From Bombyx mori (Eukaryota > Arthropoda > Insecta > Lepidoptera > Bombycidae), in assembly GCF_030269925.1 (NCBI RefSeq), contig NC_085121.1, positions 9,069,501-9,133,500 of the forward strand: a stretch of DNA of 64,000 nucleotides. Reading direction: 5' to 3'. Shown here piece by piece: positions 1 through 10,418 of the stretch. Each line of letters begins with the position of its first letter. The stretch's first letter is position 1. Made by a program: the position numbers and the translations under genes. Under the pieces are notes generated by a model. The model made no database searches, was not told the DNA's origin, and saw only the letters and a list, made by a program, of their open reading frames with translations.

Positions 1-2813
1 CCTAAAAGCACCGTTAATGGATCAGGAGGATCCGTAATGACGTGCTTTGGGCGACGTCGACGGTTTACCATTCGGTCTACTGGGTCGGGTATGTAATTTC
101 CAGCGGCTACGATGAGAGGGTTCTCATGTCGTGCCGCCTTCTCAAAATGGCGCAGCGATGCCGACTGTAGATACTTACTAAAAGAGTCGAGCTCCAGGTC
201 GTCGTGGAGATCCACATTCCTAAGGAACCAAGGCGCTCCGACGGCTATCCTGCAGAATCGTGATTGAATAACCTGAAGGGATTTCAAGTGGGTGCGGGCT
301 GCGTGAGCGAACACTACGCTTGCATACGTCATGACGGGGCGTATACAAGTTTTGTAGAGAGTTACCTTATTGCGGAGGGACAGTTTGCTTCGACTACAAA
401 GCATTGGATAGAGTCGTCCTAGAATAAACGCGGCGCGGTCGCGTACCGTTTTTATATGGGGACGGAATGTCATCCCTCTGTCGAGGGTGACGCCTAGATA
501 TTTGACCTTCGAGACCCACGGAATGGGCTGGCCAAAGAGAGTGATGGGACTAACGGCGGAGGTGTTTGCGCGCCTACTACGGAGTGGGATGCTCGAAGTG
601 ATGTTCGGAGGGCGACCCCTTTTGAAGAGCACCGCTGCGCTTTTCGTGGGGTTAATGTCTATTCGCCACTTCCGGAACCACTGTCCCATGGTGGCTACTG
701 CGATCTGGAGTCGCCGATGAAGCAGCGACATCTTCCTACACGAGTAGTAGATAGCCGTGTCATCGGCGAAGAGCGCTAGATGGGTCTCCGGAGACCGGGG
801 TATATCATTGATATACAAACTAAATAATAACGGGGAGAGCGCGGAGCCTTGCGGGACTCCGGCAGTCAGTTGACGGGGACGAGAACGAGTTCCCTCTACT
901 CGATATCGAAACGAACGGTTCGACAAGAAGTCTCGTATGATGAGCACGAGTCTGTCTGGCACTCCCATGTTGTACAGTTTGTAAATTAAACCGTTGTGCC
1001 AGACTTTGTCGAACGCCTTCGCGATGTCGAAGAAGAGGGCGCCGGTCGGGATTTGTTTACGCCTATTTAGCCCTATCAGAATGTGCTCCGTGAGGCGGTG
1101 CACTTGTTGTACGCACGAGTGATTTGAGCGGAATCCGAACTGTTCGTCTATGAGAATTTTGTTCGCGGTAACAAAATCCCAGAGGCGTTTTTTAAGGAGA
1201 CGTTCGTAAATTTTTCCTATCGTCGAGAGGAGACTAATCGGACGGTAACTAGAAGTTTCGTTTCTCGGTTTGCCCGGCTTATGTATACCGATAACGTCCG
1301 CTTCTTTCCACACCGCGGGAAAGATGCAGTGCGTCATAGCGGCATTTAAAATTGTAGCCAACATTGCTATCAGTTGGACTGGCAAAAATTTTAGCGCGCG
1401 GTTGTGGATGCCGTCGGAGCCTGGTGCCTTCCTAGGTTGGAGGTTGTGGATCGCGTCTCTAACTTCGTCAGCGGTAATGGGGGGTAACGCGTCCGAGGGC
1501 GGCAGGGAAGCTCTGCGCTCGACCTCCCTGTCGACTAACTCGGTGTGTTCGGGGTCCGCGTGTTGAGTGCTGGTGGTGCACTGCTCTTGCAGTGCATCGG
1601 CCAGCAGCTCTGCCTTGTCATCGTCATCGAATGCCGGTGGTTGGCCTGAAGGGCGTAAGAGGGGAGGCATAGTAGCGGTAGTTTCGGATTTGAGAGTCCT
1701 AGCTAGTCGCCAGTATGCTTGGTGGGAGGGCGCGAGTTGTTCTAAATAACTATGCCAATTTTCGTTACGCGCGTCGCTTAAGCGGGAGTGGACTTCGCGT
1801 TGTAGTCGACGCATCTGAATCCGGTTTGAATGCGTGGGAAGACGATCGTAGGCCCGGATTGCCGCGTTCCTAACTCTTAAGAGATTCCTAAGATCGGGGG
1901 ACAGTCTGATGCGGTGGAAGCTGTCCTCCACATCGACTTCTTTAGAAGATCTAATGATCGCGGAAGAGATGTGATCGGTAATGGTGTTTATGGATTCGAC
2001 GGTGTCCTCGGGGGATGGATTCGAATCCGGGCCGTAAGGGAGGATTGGCGGAGCGGCGTCGGCTAGGCACGTGCCCAGCTTATTCCAATCCACCATGGTC
2101 CTCGTAACAGTGACTGGGTTGTGAGGGCGACCGAGCTGCATAACGACAGGTCGGTGGTCTGAGTCGAGCTCTGACATTGCTTCGATGGAACGTAAGCGCA
2201 GAGTTACGTTCCTAAGCAATGCCAGGTCTATAGTGCTCGGACGGAGCGCGATGTTATACGGATAACATGTTGGAGTTGGGGGACCGACTATTTCAAAGGT
2301 GAGGTCGTCTATAAACGCGTCGAGACGCCTACCGTTGACGTTTGTACGATGGCAGTTCCACCTAGTGTGGTGGCAATTTAGATCGCCTGCCAGGATGACA
2401 GAGTCTCCCATGCCGAACAGTGACTCGATGTCACTGCTCAGAAGGGGCTTGTCCGGGGGGAGATAAACGGATGCGATGACGATCGGCTGGTGTCCCGTCA
2501 GCGAGATGCGGCACACTGACGCCTCGATATGTGAGAGCGAGGGAGTATCGAGAGGGACAACGTGCAGGGCCCGCCTATAGTAAATGGCAGTCCCGCCTTT
2601 GGAGGCGGTGAGTCTGTCATTCCTAACCATGACGTAATTCGCGACTTTCGGGTCACGACGCGAGGGCTTCAGACAGGTTTCCTGCACTAATAGAATATCT
2701 ACAAGATTGTCGCGGAGGAATTCAAAAATTTGATCGCGTTGCCGCGCGAGTCCATTAGCATTATAGAATGCTAACGTAAGGGAATACGGTTTTTCTCTAC
2801 CTTTTTGCGCCAT
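1..2813 (-). CDS. Jockey LINE ORF2: endonuclease-reverse transcriptase (C-terminus off window)
   Basis: Reading leftwards from the ATG at 2813-2811, 937 codons are open with no stop; the frame was followed triplet by triplet to base 3. The N-terminal part is an APE-type endonuclease, with readable motifs VQET, AGDLNC and DSDHRPV. The central part is a reverse transcriptase with HKPGKP, SYRPISLL, FFDIAKAFDKVWH, GVPQGS and the catalytic FADD box. The protein nicks target DNA and primes reverse transcription of the element RNA. It starts 19 bases after the ORF1 stop, so translation probably relies on termination-reinitiation (inference). Element B's ORF2 is collinear with it but carries a stop. 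The C-terminal residues lie left of base 1; the fragment at 7420 suggests only about 30 more. Confidence 0.9.
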   Translation of the reverse strand, partial: MAQKGREKPYSLTLAFYNANGLARQRDQIFEFLRDNLVDILLVQETCLKPSRRDPKVANYVMVRNDRLTASKGGTAIYYRRALHVVPLDTPSLSHIEASVCRISLTGHQPIVIASVYLPPDKPLLSSDIESLFGMGDSVILAGDLNCHHTRWNCHRTNVNGRRLDAFIDDLTFEIVGPPTPTCYPYNIALRPSTIDLALLRNVTLRLRSIEAMSELDSDHRPVVMQLGRPHNPVTVTRTMVDWNKLGTCLADAAPPILPYGPDSNPSPEDTVESINTITDHISSAIIRSSKEVDVEDSFHRIRLSPDLRNLLRVRNAAIRAYDRLPTHSNRIQMRRLQREVHSRLSDARNENWHSYLEQLAPSHQAYWRLARTLKSETTATMPPLLRPSGQPPAFDDDDKAELLADALQEQCTTSTQHADPEHTELVDREVERRASLPPSDALPPITADEVRDAIHNLQPRKAPGSDGIHNRALKFLPVQLIAMLATILNAAMTHCIFPAVWKEADVIGIHKPGKPRNETSSYRPISLLSTIGKIYERLLKKRLWDFVTANKILIDEQFGFRSNHSCVQQVHRLTEHILIGLNRRKQIPTGALFFDIAKAFDKVWHNGLIYKLYNMGVPDRLVLIIRDFLSNRSFRYRVEGTRSRPRQLTAGVPQGSALSPLLFSLYINDIPRSPETHLALFADDTAIYYSCRKMSLLHRRLQIAVATMGQWFRKWRIDINPTKSAAVLFKRGRPPNITSSIPLRSRRANTSAVSPITLFGQPIPWVSKVKYLGVTLDRGMTFRPHIKTVRDRAAFILGRLYPMLCSRSKLSLRNKVTLYKTCIRPVMTYASVVFAHAARTHLKSLQVIQSRFCRIAVGAPWFLRNVDLHDDLELDSFSKYLQSASLRHFEKAARHENPLIVAAGNYIPDPVDRMVNRRRRPKHVITDPPDPLTVLL

Positions 2814-2832
2814 TGGTTACCGGTAAAGATTT

Positions 2833-4449
2833 TTATAACGTGCGGGACACGGACTCGTAGACGTCCATATGATCGAAAGCGGCCGCGAGCCGCTGTTCGG
2901 GGGTTACCGACCTACGTATCGCGTCTGCGAACGATCGCAGACGGTCGAAGTTGACCGCGGTAACGAAGTCGCGCACGAGCGCGAAGTCGTTGACGGTAGA
3001 GGGTTGCGGGGGACGGAACGCGGGCGCGGGGCGAGGTGCGAGCAGGGGCTGGGGCGCGGGGCGTGTCACGAGCGGGGGCGGGGGTGCGGTTTCCGTTCCC
3101 GCCTTCGTATACGGCAGCGGTTTTTTCCACGCCGACACCGTGGGAACTGCAGCCGGCACGAAGGCGGGTTTCGGCACTGAAGGCGCCGAAGTCTTTGGGC
3201 CGACGGTTCGGGGGGCTGGGTGGGTCGGACGTTTTCGCGGAGCCCTAGGACATCCACGGTAGTTCGCGGGGTGCCCTTGCTTAAGGCATAGGACACAGCT
3301 TGGAGGTTCGGTCGCGGTTTCCCTAACACGCGAGCAATCTAGTGTGGCGTGGTCGCCGAGGCACTTTACGCAGCAGGGGCGCGCGTGGCAATTACGAGCC
3401 GAGTGGCCGTAAAGCTGACATCTGTAGCACTGCCCGGGAGTGCCACGTTTATGGGGGGCTTCGATGGAGACCCCGGATAGGCCGCAGACTGTCGAGAGGC
3501 ATGAGATCTTTTTCTTGGCCTCCGGGGTGGGCTCCAACGCGACGAGTATCATGTTGTAGGGCTGCTTGCCCCGCCCGCTGTGCATCCGATGCACACTAAC
3601 TATAGGGAGTGCCTGAGCGATCAGGTCCTCCTTAACGTAGTCTATGTCTAGCTCTTTCGGTACTCCGCGTATTACTACACGGAGCTCGCGGTCCTCCTGA
3701 AGAGCATAGGTGTGGAAACCTATGTTCTCCTTTCGGAGGTATGCTGAGAGGGCCCTATGGTCGCCCGGCGTTGCGACCTTGATCTGAATCCCATGCGCGA
3801 CGTTACGCGCATGGGTGTAGTTGATTTTATTTGCCTGAAGGGCCTGGGAAACGCGGTTCCACGCAGTTTTTTCCTGGAGAATCAGCGGGGGCGGGGCAGC
3901 TGCTTTAGGAGCAGGCGCGGGCTTGGGACGCGGCGGCGGGGTTACGCGGCGAGCGGAGTCCGACTCCGGTGTCACGACTACCTGCGGGCGGGAGGCGGTC
4001 GCGGATTTTGTCTGCTTCGTCGTGGAGCTCCGGGACTCCACGGCGCGAGTACGCTTTTTACCGCGCATTACGGTTTGGAACCCATCCGAAGTTCCAGGCT
4101 GAGGGCTTGACGCGGATTCGAAATCCATCTCCGATTCGGTATCGGAGCCTGAACTCGAAACGATCGAGGTCGCGACGGACGAGACGCGCGATGACGTAGT
4201 CGACGCGGGCGCGGGGGTGGGGGTAGCGCTAGGCGCTTCGTGAGTCGCATCGTCGGAACGTGCGCTCGAACTTAACGCGGCGGCGGGGGGGGCGCGGCGT
4301 GCCTCCGAGGCACGTTTGAGATACGCGGCGACGGACGCGGGGGGGGAGGGATTGCCACGGGCGGCCCTAAACTCTAGGTACTCGGCCCTAATTGACGGGT
4401 ACCTATCCCGGAGGAACCCGACAATATCACTAACGTCTTCTTGCTCCAT
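2833..4449 (-). CDS. Jockey LINE ORF1: Gag-like RNA-binding protein with CCHC knuckles
   Basis: 538 residues starting MEQEDVSDIV. The N-terminal half is low-complexity (Ser/Thr/Pro/Ala-rich). A PRE_C2HC-like domain (motif ELRVVIRGVPKEL) precedes three zinc knuckles at about residues 341-400: CYRCQLYGHSARNC, CVKCLGDHATLDC and CVLCLKQGHPANYRGC. A proline-rich tail follows. Proteins of this kind coat the element RNA. An in-frame upstream ATG at 4557 would add 36 residues, but I chose 4449 because element B's ORF1 starts at the equivalent place and is also exactly 538 residues, and because a conserved hairpin pair sits just upstream. Confidence 0.9.
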   Translation of the reverse strand: MEQEDVSDIVGFLRDRYPSIRAEYLEFRAARGNPSPPASVAAYLKRASEARRAPPAAALSSSARSDDATHEAPSATPTPAPASTTSSRVSSVATSIVSSSGSDTESEMDFESASSPQPGTSDGFQTVMRGKKRTRAVESRSSTTKQTKSATASRPQVVVTPESDSARRVTPPPRPKPAPAPKAAAPPPLILQEKTAWNRVSQALQANKINYTHARNVAHGIQIKVATPGDHRALSAYLRKENIGFHTYALQEDRELRVVIRGVPKELDIDYVKEDLIAQALPIVSVHRMHSGRGKQPYNMILVALEPTPEAKKKISCLSTVCGLSGVSIEAPHKRGTPGQCYRCQLYGHSARNCHARPCCVKCLGDHATLDCSRVRETATEPPSCVLCLKQGHPANYRGCPRAPRKRPTHPAPRTVGPKTSAPSVPKPAFVPAAVPTVSAWKKPLPYTKAGTETAPPPPLVTRPAPQPLLAPRPAPAFRPPQPSTVNDFALVRDFVTAVNFDRLRSFADAIRRSVTPEQRLAAAFDHMDVYESVSRTL

Positions 4450-4464
4450 TCTTCGGTCTTCTTG

Positions 4465-4513
4465 CCCGGGGGGGGCGGCCCCGGGACTTTTGTTGAACTC
4501 GCCGAAAGGCGAG
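4465..4513 (-). other. Paired hairpins in the 5'UTR upstream of ORF1 (element A)
   Basis: Two adjacent inverted repeats. 4465-4485 is a GC-only stem (CCCGGGG pairing with CCCCGGG). 4498-4513 is a perfect 6-bp stem, CTCGCC/GGCGAG, with a four-base loop. Both occur at the same relative place in element B (61399-61419 and 61434-61449), although most of the two 5'UTRs no longer align. This suggests a selected RNA structure near the ORF1 start. A role in translation or packaging is inference. Confidence 0.6.
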
Positions 4514-4787
4514 GCCCCGGATAGGATTTGTAACCCCCCTGTGCTGCAGGACAGCAAGGAGCAGGGGGGGGGAATGCCTATGCCGTGAAAACGGCAATCG
4601 GCGGGGAAAAGGAAAGGAACCCGCTCGGGCTGTATAGTGCTACAGCAGGCAGAATCGCGAGCGGGGGTCTAGTCTTGAAAAAGACTGTTGTTTTGGGAAG
4701 GGTTAGGAAATCGCTAGCCTGTGAGTGCCACAGGAAGCCTGATCGTAGCGATTGGTTGCCTTGAAAAAGACAGTTGGTATGAGGTGG

Positions 4788-5011
4788 GTATTCACGGTCA
4801 CAACACTATCACGCACAAATGTGTATTCCGATGCGTAGGTCGCAAGCGACCAACGGATTGGAAGGCACGTTCACACACAACCGAGTCGTAAACGAGAATG
4901 TATTCACGGTCACTAAACTGTCGAGCACAACTGTGAGTTCAGAGACGTAGCTCGCAAGCGGGCCACGGATCGGAAAGCACGTCCGCGCACGACCGAGTCG
5001 TGAGCGAGAAT
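4788..5011 (-). repeat. Two tandem 112-bp units in the 5'UTR of element A
   Basis: Units 4788-4899 and 4900-5011 both begin GTATTCACGGTCA and end GAGAAT, and align along their length with scattered substitutions. Both hold a 'CGTAG.TCGCAAGCG' core and an 'ACCGAGTCGT.A' box. Tandem 5' monomers are known in several LINEs as promoter units; here promoter function is inferred from position only. Confidence 0.75.
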
Positions 5012-5460
5012 GCCCAATTGCTTACTGAGAAGTTACCTTTAAATTAAGATCTGGATTCATTTCGAGGGCCTTCGTAATGTTCCATATTATGAGACTACTC
5101 ATCGATGATTTCTTTTCAATATCCGTATTGAGTTTTGTTATATTCTATTTAGAAAAAAAGATATCAATATTATTTTTAACATCTATGTATTTGATTTATT
5201 TATTTCAAATAAAAAAATATTTTATTGTTTCTCACATTTTGACATGGTTTCTCCTTATTCTGCTTCATTGTTATTTTTTTCGAATTTTGTTACAGAAATA
5301 AAATCAAAATTTACATTAACGAGTATTTTTTTTCAATTTGACACTTTCTTCTGCATGTTTCATTTTCAGATTATACTCTTATTCTCTTCGCATCTTTTGA
5401 TTTGAAATAGGTTCTAACGTGATGAATATAATTTGTATTGTTCTCTTTTACTTAATATGA
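5012..5460. other. AT-rich intergenic DNA, nothing recognised
   Basis: A small hydrophobic open frame at 5077-5301 has AT-driven composition and no recognisable domain. I see no gene, RNA or repeat boundary here beyond the end of element A. Confidence 0.5.
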
Positions 5461-5796
5461 TTCCCATACCCGATCCTGTAGACCGAATGGTAAACAGTCG
5501 ACGTCGCCTAAAACACGTTATTACGGATCCTCCCGATCCATTACCGTCCTCGTTGAACCCATTGCTTGCGATGAAGGGCTCGACGAGTGAATTAATCCAC
5601 AGACACAGCCCACTGAGTTTCTCGCCGGATCTTCTCAGTGGATCGCATTTCCGATCCGGTGGTAGATTCTGCGAAGCACTGCTCTTGCTAGGGCCAGTGT
5701 TAGTAACACTCCGGTTTGAGCCCCATGAGCTCACCTACACGTTAGGGTGAAGCTGGAATAGCCTCTCAAGGCTATCAGCATAGGTAGGGAAAAAAG
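5461..5796 (+). mobile_element. 5'-truncated Jockey LINE 3' end
   Basis: The sequence begins in the last codons of ORF2 (CCCGATCCTG, reading PDPVDRMVN as in element A), continues through a 3'UTR with the block 'ACTGCTCTTGCTAGGGCC', and stops in an A-run at 5790-5796. It is a 5'-truncated insertion on the opposite strand to element A. No coding capacity remains. Confidence 0.8.
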
Positions 5797-7419
5797 AAGT
5801 AACATACTTATCTAGTGATTCACTCCTCTATTATTTACATATTTAAATATTTTTTCTTAATGTTCTCGACGGATGAACTAATTGTTATTACACTATGATA
5901 TTCATTCATCATAGATATATTGTTCGTGAAACCCCGGCGAATTGGAATAGAAAGAAAGAATATTATAGGGTACGATGACTTCTGTTTTATATTACTGTTT
6001 TAAGAAAAAAAAATGTTAATGCTGCTTATTTCATTGAGAGCAATAACAATTCATATGTTAAATATTTTGTAGTACTTGATATTTCTGCAGCTTCTATAAA
6101 AGAGAGCGCATATCTTTCTTTAACTCACTCGCGGGGAACAAAAATAAAATATCCTCACATATGCAACGTATAGATGCTGTCTTTGGCCAACAATTTATTT
6201 ACTGTCTCACAGTGAAATGTTTGTAAAGAAAAACCTCTTTAGTTTTAAAAATATTTTTCTTAGACGAATTTTACATATTAAGTTTATTATCTATGGACGA
6301 GTTCACTCAACTGTCAGCGAATGAAGGAAAATAATGAAATCTTACAAAAATAAATAATAATAAATAATATTGTTTAACATATTAATAAGTAGAGATATTA
6401 AGGGGTTTAAGCGTTGTTTTCGTATTTATATTACAGAAAACGCAGTTAAGTCTTTCATTGTCTGGAGTATTTGATATCGTTTTATGTCTTTAATTTATTA
6501 TTTTATGATAATGACAGAAATGACGGCGTATTGAGGCTGCTGTGAGGACTCTTAAAGGTACTTTGCGCCACGCATCAAACAGTCTGTTTTGTTTAATGAC
6601 ACTGAATGATGCAAAGTCGGTGACATATTCCTGCACAAGCCCATCGATTATAATACAGGCGGAATTTGCATCTGGTAAACGCAATTCTACCATCCACTTA
6701 CTACTATACTTGGGAATTATTACACAGACAAAAACAGAGGATCCGAACAAAAAAGTTATTAACAGCAACATTGCTTTTCTTTGTAAGTTTGTGTGGCCTG
6801 GTGCTTCATTGAATGATCGACTTGATTAAATTTAATTTTACAAAGTCGATCGTCAAAGAAAATGAAAGAAACCCGAAAGTTAAATGGACTCACGATTCGC
6901 ATGTATCTAGGGAACTATTCATGGGAATGAACATCGGTACAAACAGAAAAAAAACGCTCAGTAGTGATCAAATAAAAGTAATATGACCGAACGATGGTTG
7001 CCAGGCGCTAGATCACGTTTACCAAGAATACCTGATGTTGCATAGTGATTCTATTTTTAGTGCCATTCCCCGCTATAGCCGCGTTCAGTTCAAGTTTAGT
7101 AATGGCTATATAGCCTACATTCTTCAAGGGGCAATGCTTTTTAATAACTAACGTCACGATGGTGTAATTAGTAGAATACTTCTAAATCCACAATTTAGAA
7201 CTTTTTTCTATAACGTCATTAAAAACGACTTTAATGTACGTTTTTAGGATAGACTTTTCTTTTTTGCTTAGACGAGTAAACCAGCTTAGAGCTAATCTAA
7301 TAGTTGCCAACCTAATAGTGAAGTGGTTATCGAAGCCCATAGGCATCAGGACGGCCGGATGCCGCAACCCATCTTGAAATATGAAGTCTAAGTTTTAGTT
7401 GTATAGCATAACGACTCTC
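5797..7419. other. Intergenic, no supported gene
   Basis: AT-rich DNA. The longest frame is 93 codons on the minus strand (6771-6490), starting MLLLITFLFGSSVFVCV with a signal-peptide-like hydrophobic stretch. It has no recognisable domain, no visible splice partner and no homologue known to me, so I do not call it a gene. Nothing else stands out. Confidence 0.4.
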
Positions 7420-7855
7420 TCACCCTTCGACCATTTCGAAAAAGCAGCACGATACGATAGCCCTCTCTCTCATCGTGACCGCCGGTAACTACATTCCCGA
7501 TCCTGCGGATCGAATGGTAAACAGTCGACATCGCCCTACGCACGACATTTCAGATCCTCCTGATCCATTAACGTTGCTTTTAGGTACCTCAAGCACCGGT
7601 CACAGTTCTCGTCGAACCCGTCGCTTGCGACGAGGCGCTCGGCGGGCAAATAAACCCATAGACACAGCCCACTGAGTTTGCCGCCGGATCTTCTCAGTTG
7701 GTCGCGTTTCCAATCTGGTGGTAAATTCTGCGAAGCACTGCTCTTGCTAGGGTTAGTGTTAACAACGTCGTCAGGTGTGAGCCCCGTGAGCTCACCTACT
7801 TATTAGGTTACGCTAACATAACCTCTCAAGGCTATCACCTTAGGTAGAAAAAAAA
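7420..7855 (+). mobile_element. 5'-truncated Jockey LINE 3' end
   Basis: Opens about 20 codons upstream of the conserved NYIPDPADRMVN motif near the ORF2 C-terminus, reads through the ORF2 stop at about 7675, then a 3'UTR like that at 5461-5796, ending in an A-run. It shows what the missing C-terminus of element A should resemble. Confidence 0.8.
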
Positions 7856-9440
7856 CTCCTTCACGGCAGAAATAAGCAGGGTGATGCTATGTACCTACCC
7901 AACAAAAATAGTAGGTATTACAGAATTTTACGCTAATACAATTAATTTTCTTTTTTTTATTTTGGTTGTAATTGAAACTGAAAAACATAGTAAAACCGGG
8001 TAACGACTGATTGACATAAGGCAAGTTTCTGAAATGCTAGTGACGAGACAATAATTGCTTTGTATGAATATCGATTTACAGTTGCTCACACAAGAAACAC
8101 TATTTTATTTCGCGATTCTCAAGACGATACTTACTTTTCGATTGACGAAACGAAACGAGTGAGGTGCCTATGCTGGGGCTCAAATTTTACAGAAGTTATG
8201 TACCATTTTATTCTAAATAATTCATACTTGACGTGTGTCCACGAAAGCCATACGTCATTTATTTTGTTTGTGTAATTACGCTTTGCTTTGGGTGTGTTTT
8301 AATTATGCCCTGGAGACTATCTTGATACTGCTTATTACTGCAACGAAGTAGTGTTGATTCGAGTTTTAAGGGTCCGAAAACAGTGATTACAATACAATAA
8401 AATTGACTTTTGACCTCGTGTCTCAAGGTGAATCGTTCACAATTGATACTACTGCGGGGATGTGTGAGTCCGTCTGTCTATCAATAGAAAAAGAAACCGT
8501 GAACGCGAAGAAACTTTCCACATGTAGGTACTTACCAACATATGAAAAAATCTCTTCACTGAAAGTCAGCTCTTAGGCGAGAAACGTCTCTTCAGTCGTG
8601 GCCACGCCGTTATATTTTCATTTTACTATCATCAAAGCTAGACCAGCACATGATCCACCTGATCACGAGTGGTGGCCATGAATCAGCTATGTCAGCCAAG
8701 CCGCTGCATATCGGTTATTGCCAAGTGGTAGGCATGGATATAACATTTTTAGTACAACTAAAGTCTCTTTCCTGGCTTGCGATACGTTTGTGCTACTTGT
8801 TCTTGTTAATCAATTAATGACTTGTAGATAAACTAATTCGAAATTATAATCTGTGATTTTTTGTACATCGTGCTATGATTACTAACGTATTGCACAGACG
8901 CAACTGTAGATTAGATTAAACTACAGTCAAAATCAAAATTAATCAGTAAAAACAACGTATCTAAATTTCTCCGAATCAAACGATTGTCACACAAATAATT
9001 GTAAAAATTTTAATGGGTGAGGAAACTTAAAAAAATTACAAGTACGCTATTTTAAATAATTCCCTTTTTTTATTTCAATTCGGTTAAGGTCTGAACAACA
9101 AGCGAACAACAACCAACATGACGTATTTGATATCAATAGGACGCATTGTACCGGGCATTGTTGTCGAATAGATTGATGACCCCGAACCGTACACAATGAC
9201 GACCACACTTCAATATAAAGATCATGTGCCTCTAGAATCTGCGTAACGATAATTTTGCGATTTATTTACAGTGTTAGAAAATTTAATCGCAGGTTGTATT
9301 CGATTAATTTTCGTGATTCATTTAAAATAAGATAACGTTTAAGTGAAATTGAGAAAACAATGCTTGAATTAGACTAGTTTAGTTATTGATTAGAATGAAT
9401 GATGGTATAACATGATGAACTTCCATTTATTTCAATGACG
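7856..9440. other. Intergenic, nothing recognised
   Basis: AT-rich unique-looking sequence. A 71-codon frame at 8060-8275 has no recognisable domain. No RNA gene or transposon ends were found. Confidence 0.4.
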
Positions 9441-9706
9441 ACAAAATTATAATTTGCGTAATTAATGGTGGTAGGACCTCTTGTGATTCCGAGCAGGTGG
9501 GTACCAACACCCTGCCTATTTCTACCGTGAAGCAGTAATGCGTTTCGGTTTGAAGGGTGGGGCAGCCGTTGTAACTATACGTGAGACCTTAGAACTTATA
9601 TATCAAGGTGGGTGGCGCATTTACGTTGTGGATGTCTATGGGCTCCAGTAACCACTTAACACCAGGTGGACTGTGAGCTCGTCCACCCATCTAAGCAATA
9701 AAAAAA
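9441..9706 (+). mobile_element. Bm1: Bm1 SINE, 5'-truncated
   Basis: Contains the Bm1 body blocks 'GGTGGTAGGACCTCTTGTGA', 'GAAGCAGTAATGCGTTTCGG', 'GGTGGGGCAGCCGTTGTAAC' and 'CCACCCATCTAAGCAATAAA', and ends in a short A-run. The tRNA-like head seen in copies at 25270, 53984 and 62758 is missing. Confidence 0.9.
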
Positions 9707-9930
9707 GGCACTCGACTTTTGTTTTCCTGTGAAGACAGAAACAGAACCTACAGTCCACCATCATGGAACGTCATTGTAAGCAATGATAATGCCAAAAATG
9801 AAGCAGCCAAGCACCTACATATTTCGTATATCACTATTGCCTGAATCAGAAGGATCGCAGGGCGTTTTAGGATTACTGCCTTTCTGCTTAGCCATAAAAG
9901 TGAACACTCACTTTTAAAACAAGTGCTATA

Positions 9931-10180
9931 TCTATACTAATAAATAAATCTACAGTGGTTTTTACGGATGTTCCGTTAAAACTACTGAACCGTGCATCCG
10001 ATTGACTTGAAACTTGGTATCCACGTAGAAAATACATGTACTTAATGGATAGGCTAATATTTATATGAATGTTGCACTCCCTACACCAGTTGCGCGGGCG
10101 TTCATGATGACTATCTTTGGGGGGGTGAGAAACAATAATGATAATTTTAAAGGCCCACCGAAGCGGACGGGTACAGCTAG
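9931..10180 (+). mobile_element. Non-autonomous Helitron (Lep1-like)
   Basis: Starts TCTATACTAATA and ends GGGTACAGCTAG before a T, the TC...CTAG termini of Helitrons. About 250 bp with no coding sequence, related to the copy at 31116. Confidence 0.6.
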
Positions 10181-10289
10181 TACCTAAACTATAAAAGTAA
10201 TCTTCTAATCATGTAACTAGACCTTGAAGAACAAGTGCCTATTTGATGTTGATTTGACGAACTTATTACTGCTGAACGGCCGGTGTACA

Positions 10290-10418
10290 AATAACTTTTG
10301 CCATTCTCTGTTCAAGGATAAATTTCGATCTGCAAAAATAAAGCATAATTAATAATTATGTCAAATTACTGTACCTACTTCGATTATTAAATGTTACAAA
10401 TTTTACTTTTAACTTGAT
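10290..10418. repeat. Direct repeat, copy 1
   Basis: Aligns over about 125 bp with 11364-11499, about 1.07 kb away. No terminal inverted repeat or tail identifies the element type. Confidence 0.65.

Larger units (their letters stand above)
1..5011 (-). mobile_element. Jockey-clade non-LTR retrotransposon, element A (3' end beyond window)
   Basis: A minus-strand LINE with the order 5'UTR (about 5011-4450), ORF1 (4449-2833), ORF2 (2813 to the left edge). ORF1 has three CCHC knuckles behind a PRE_C2HC-like domain, and ORF2 joins an apurinic-type endonuclease to a reverse transcriptase. That combination, without RNase H, is known from the Jockey clade. No stop or frameshift interrupts either frame within the window, so this copy may still be coding-competent. 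Its 3'UTR, tail and target-site duplication are outside the window. Truncated 3' ends of the same or a sister family lie at 5461, 7420, 32127 and 55215. The 5' boundary at 5011 is inferred from the end of a tandem repeat. Confidence 0.9.

Noticed and set aside
2869..3599. Several 70-100-codon plus-strand frames over element A ORF1
   Set aside because: Shadows of the GC-rich ORF1 coding strand; the minus-strand frame has the zinc knuckles.
4450..4557. 36-residue N-terminal extension of element A ORF1
   Set aside because: It crosses the conserved hairpins and has no counterpart in element B, whose ORF1 is the same length from the later start.
4788..5011. CRISPR-like array
   Set aside because: Only two long diverged units without spacers, in a eukaryotic LINE 5'UTR.
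6490..6771. 93-codon minus-strand frame with signal-peptide-like start
   Set aside because: No recognisable domain, splice partner or promoter; AT-rich background makes chance frames of this size plausible.
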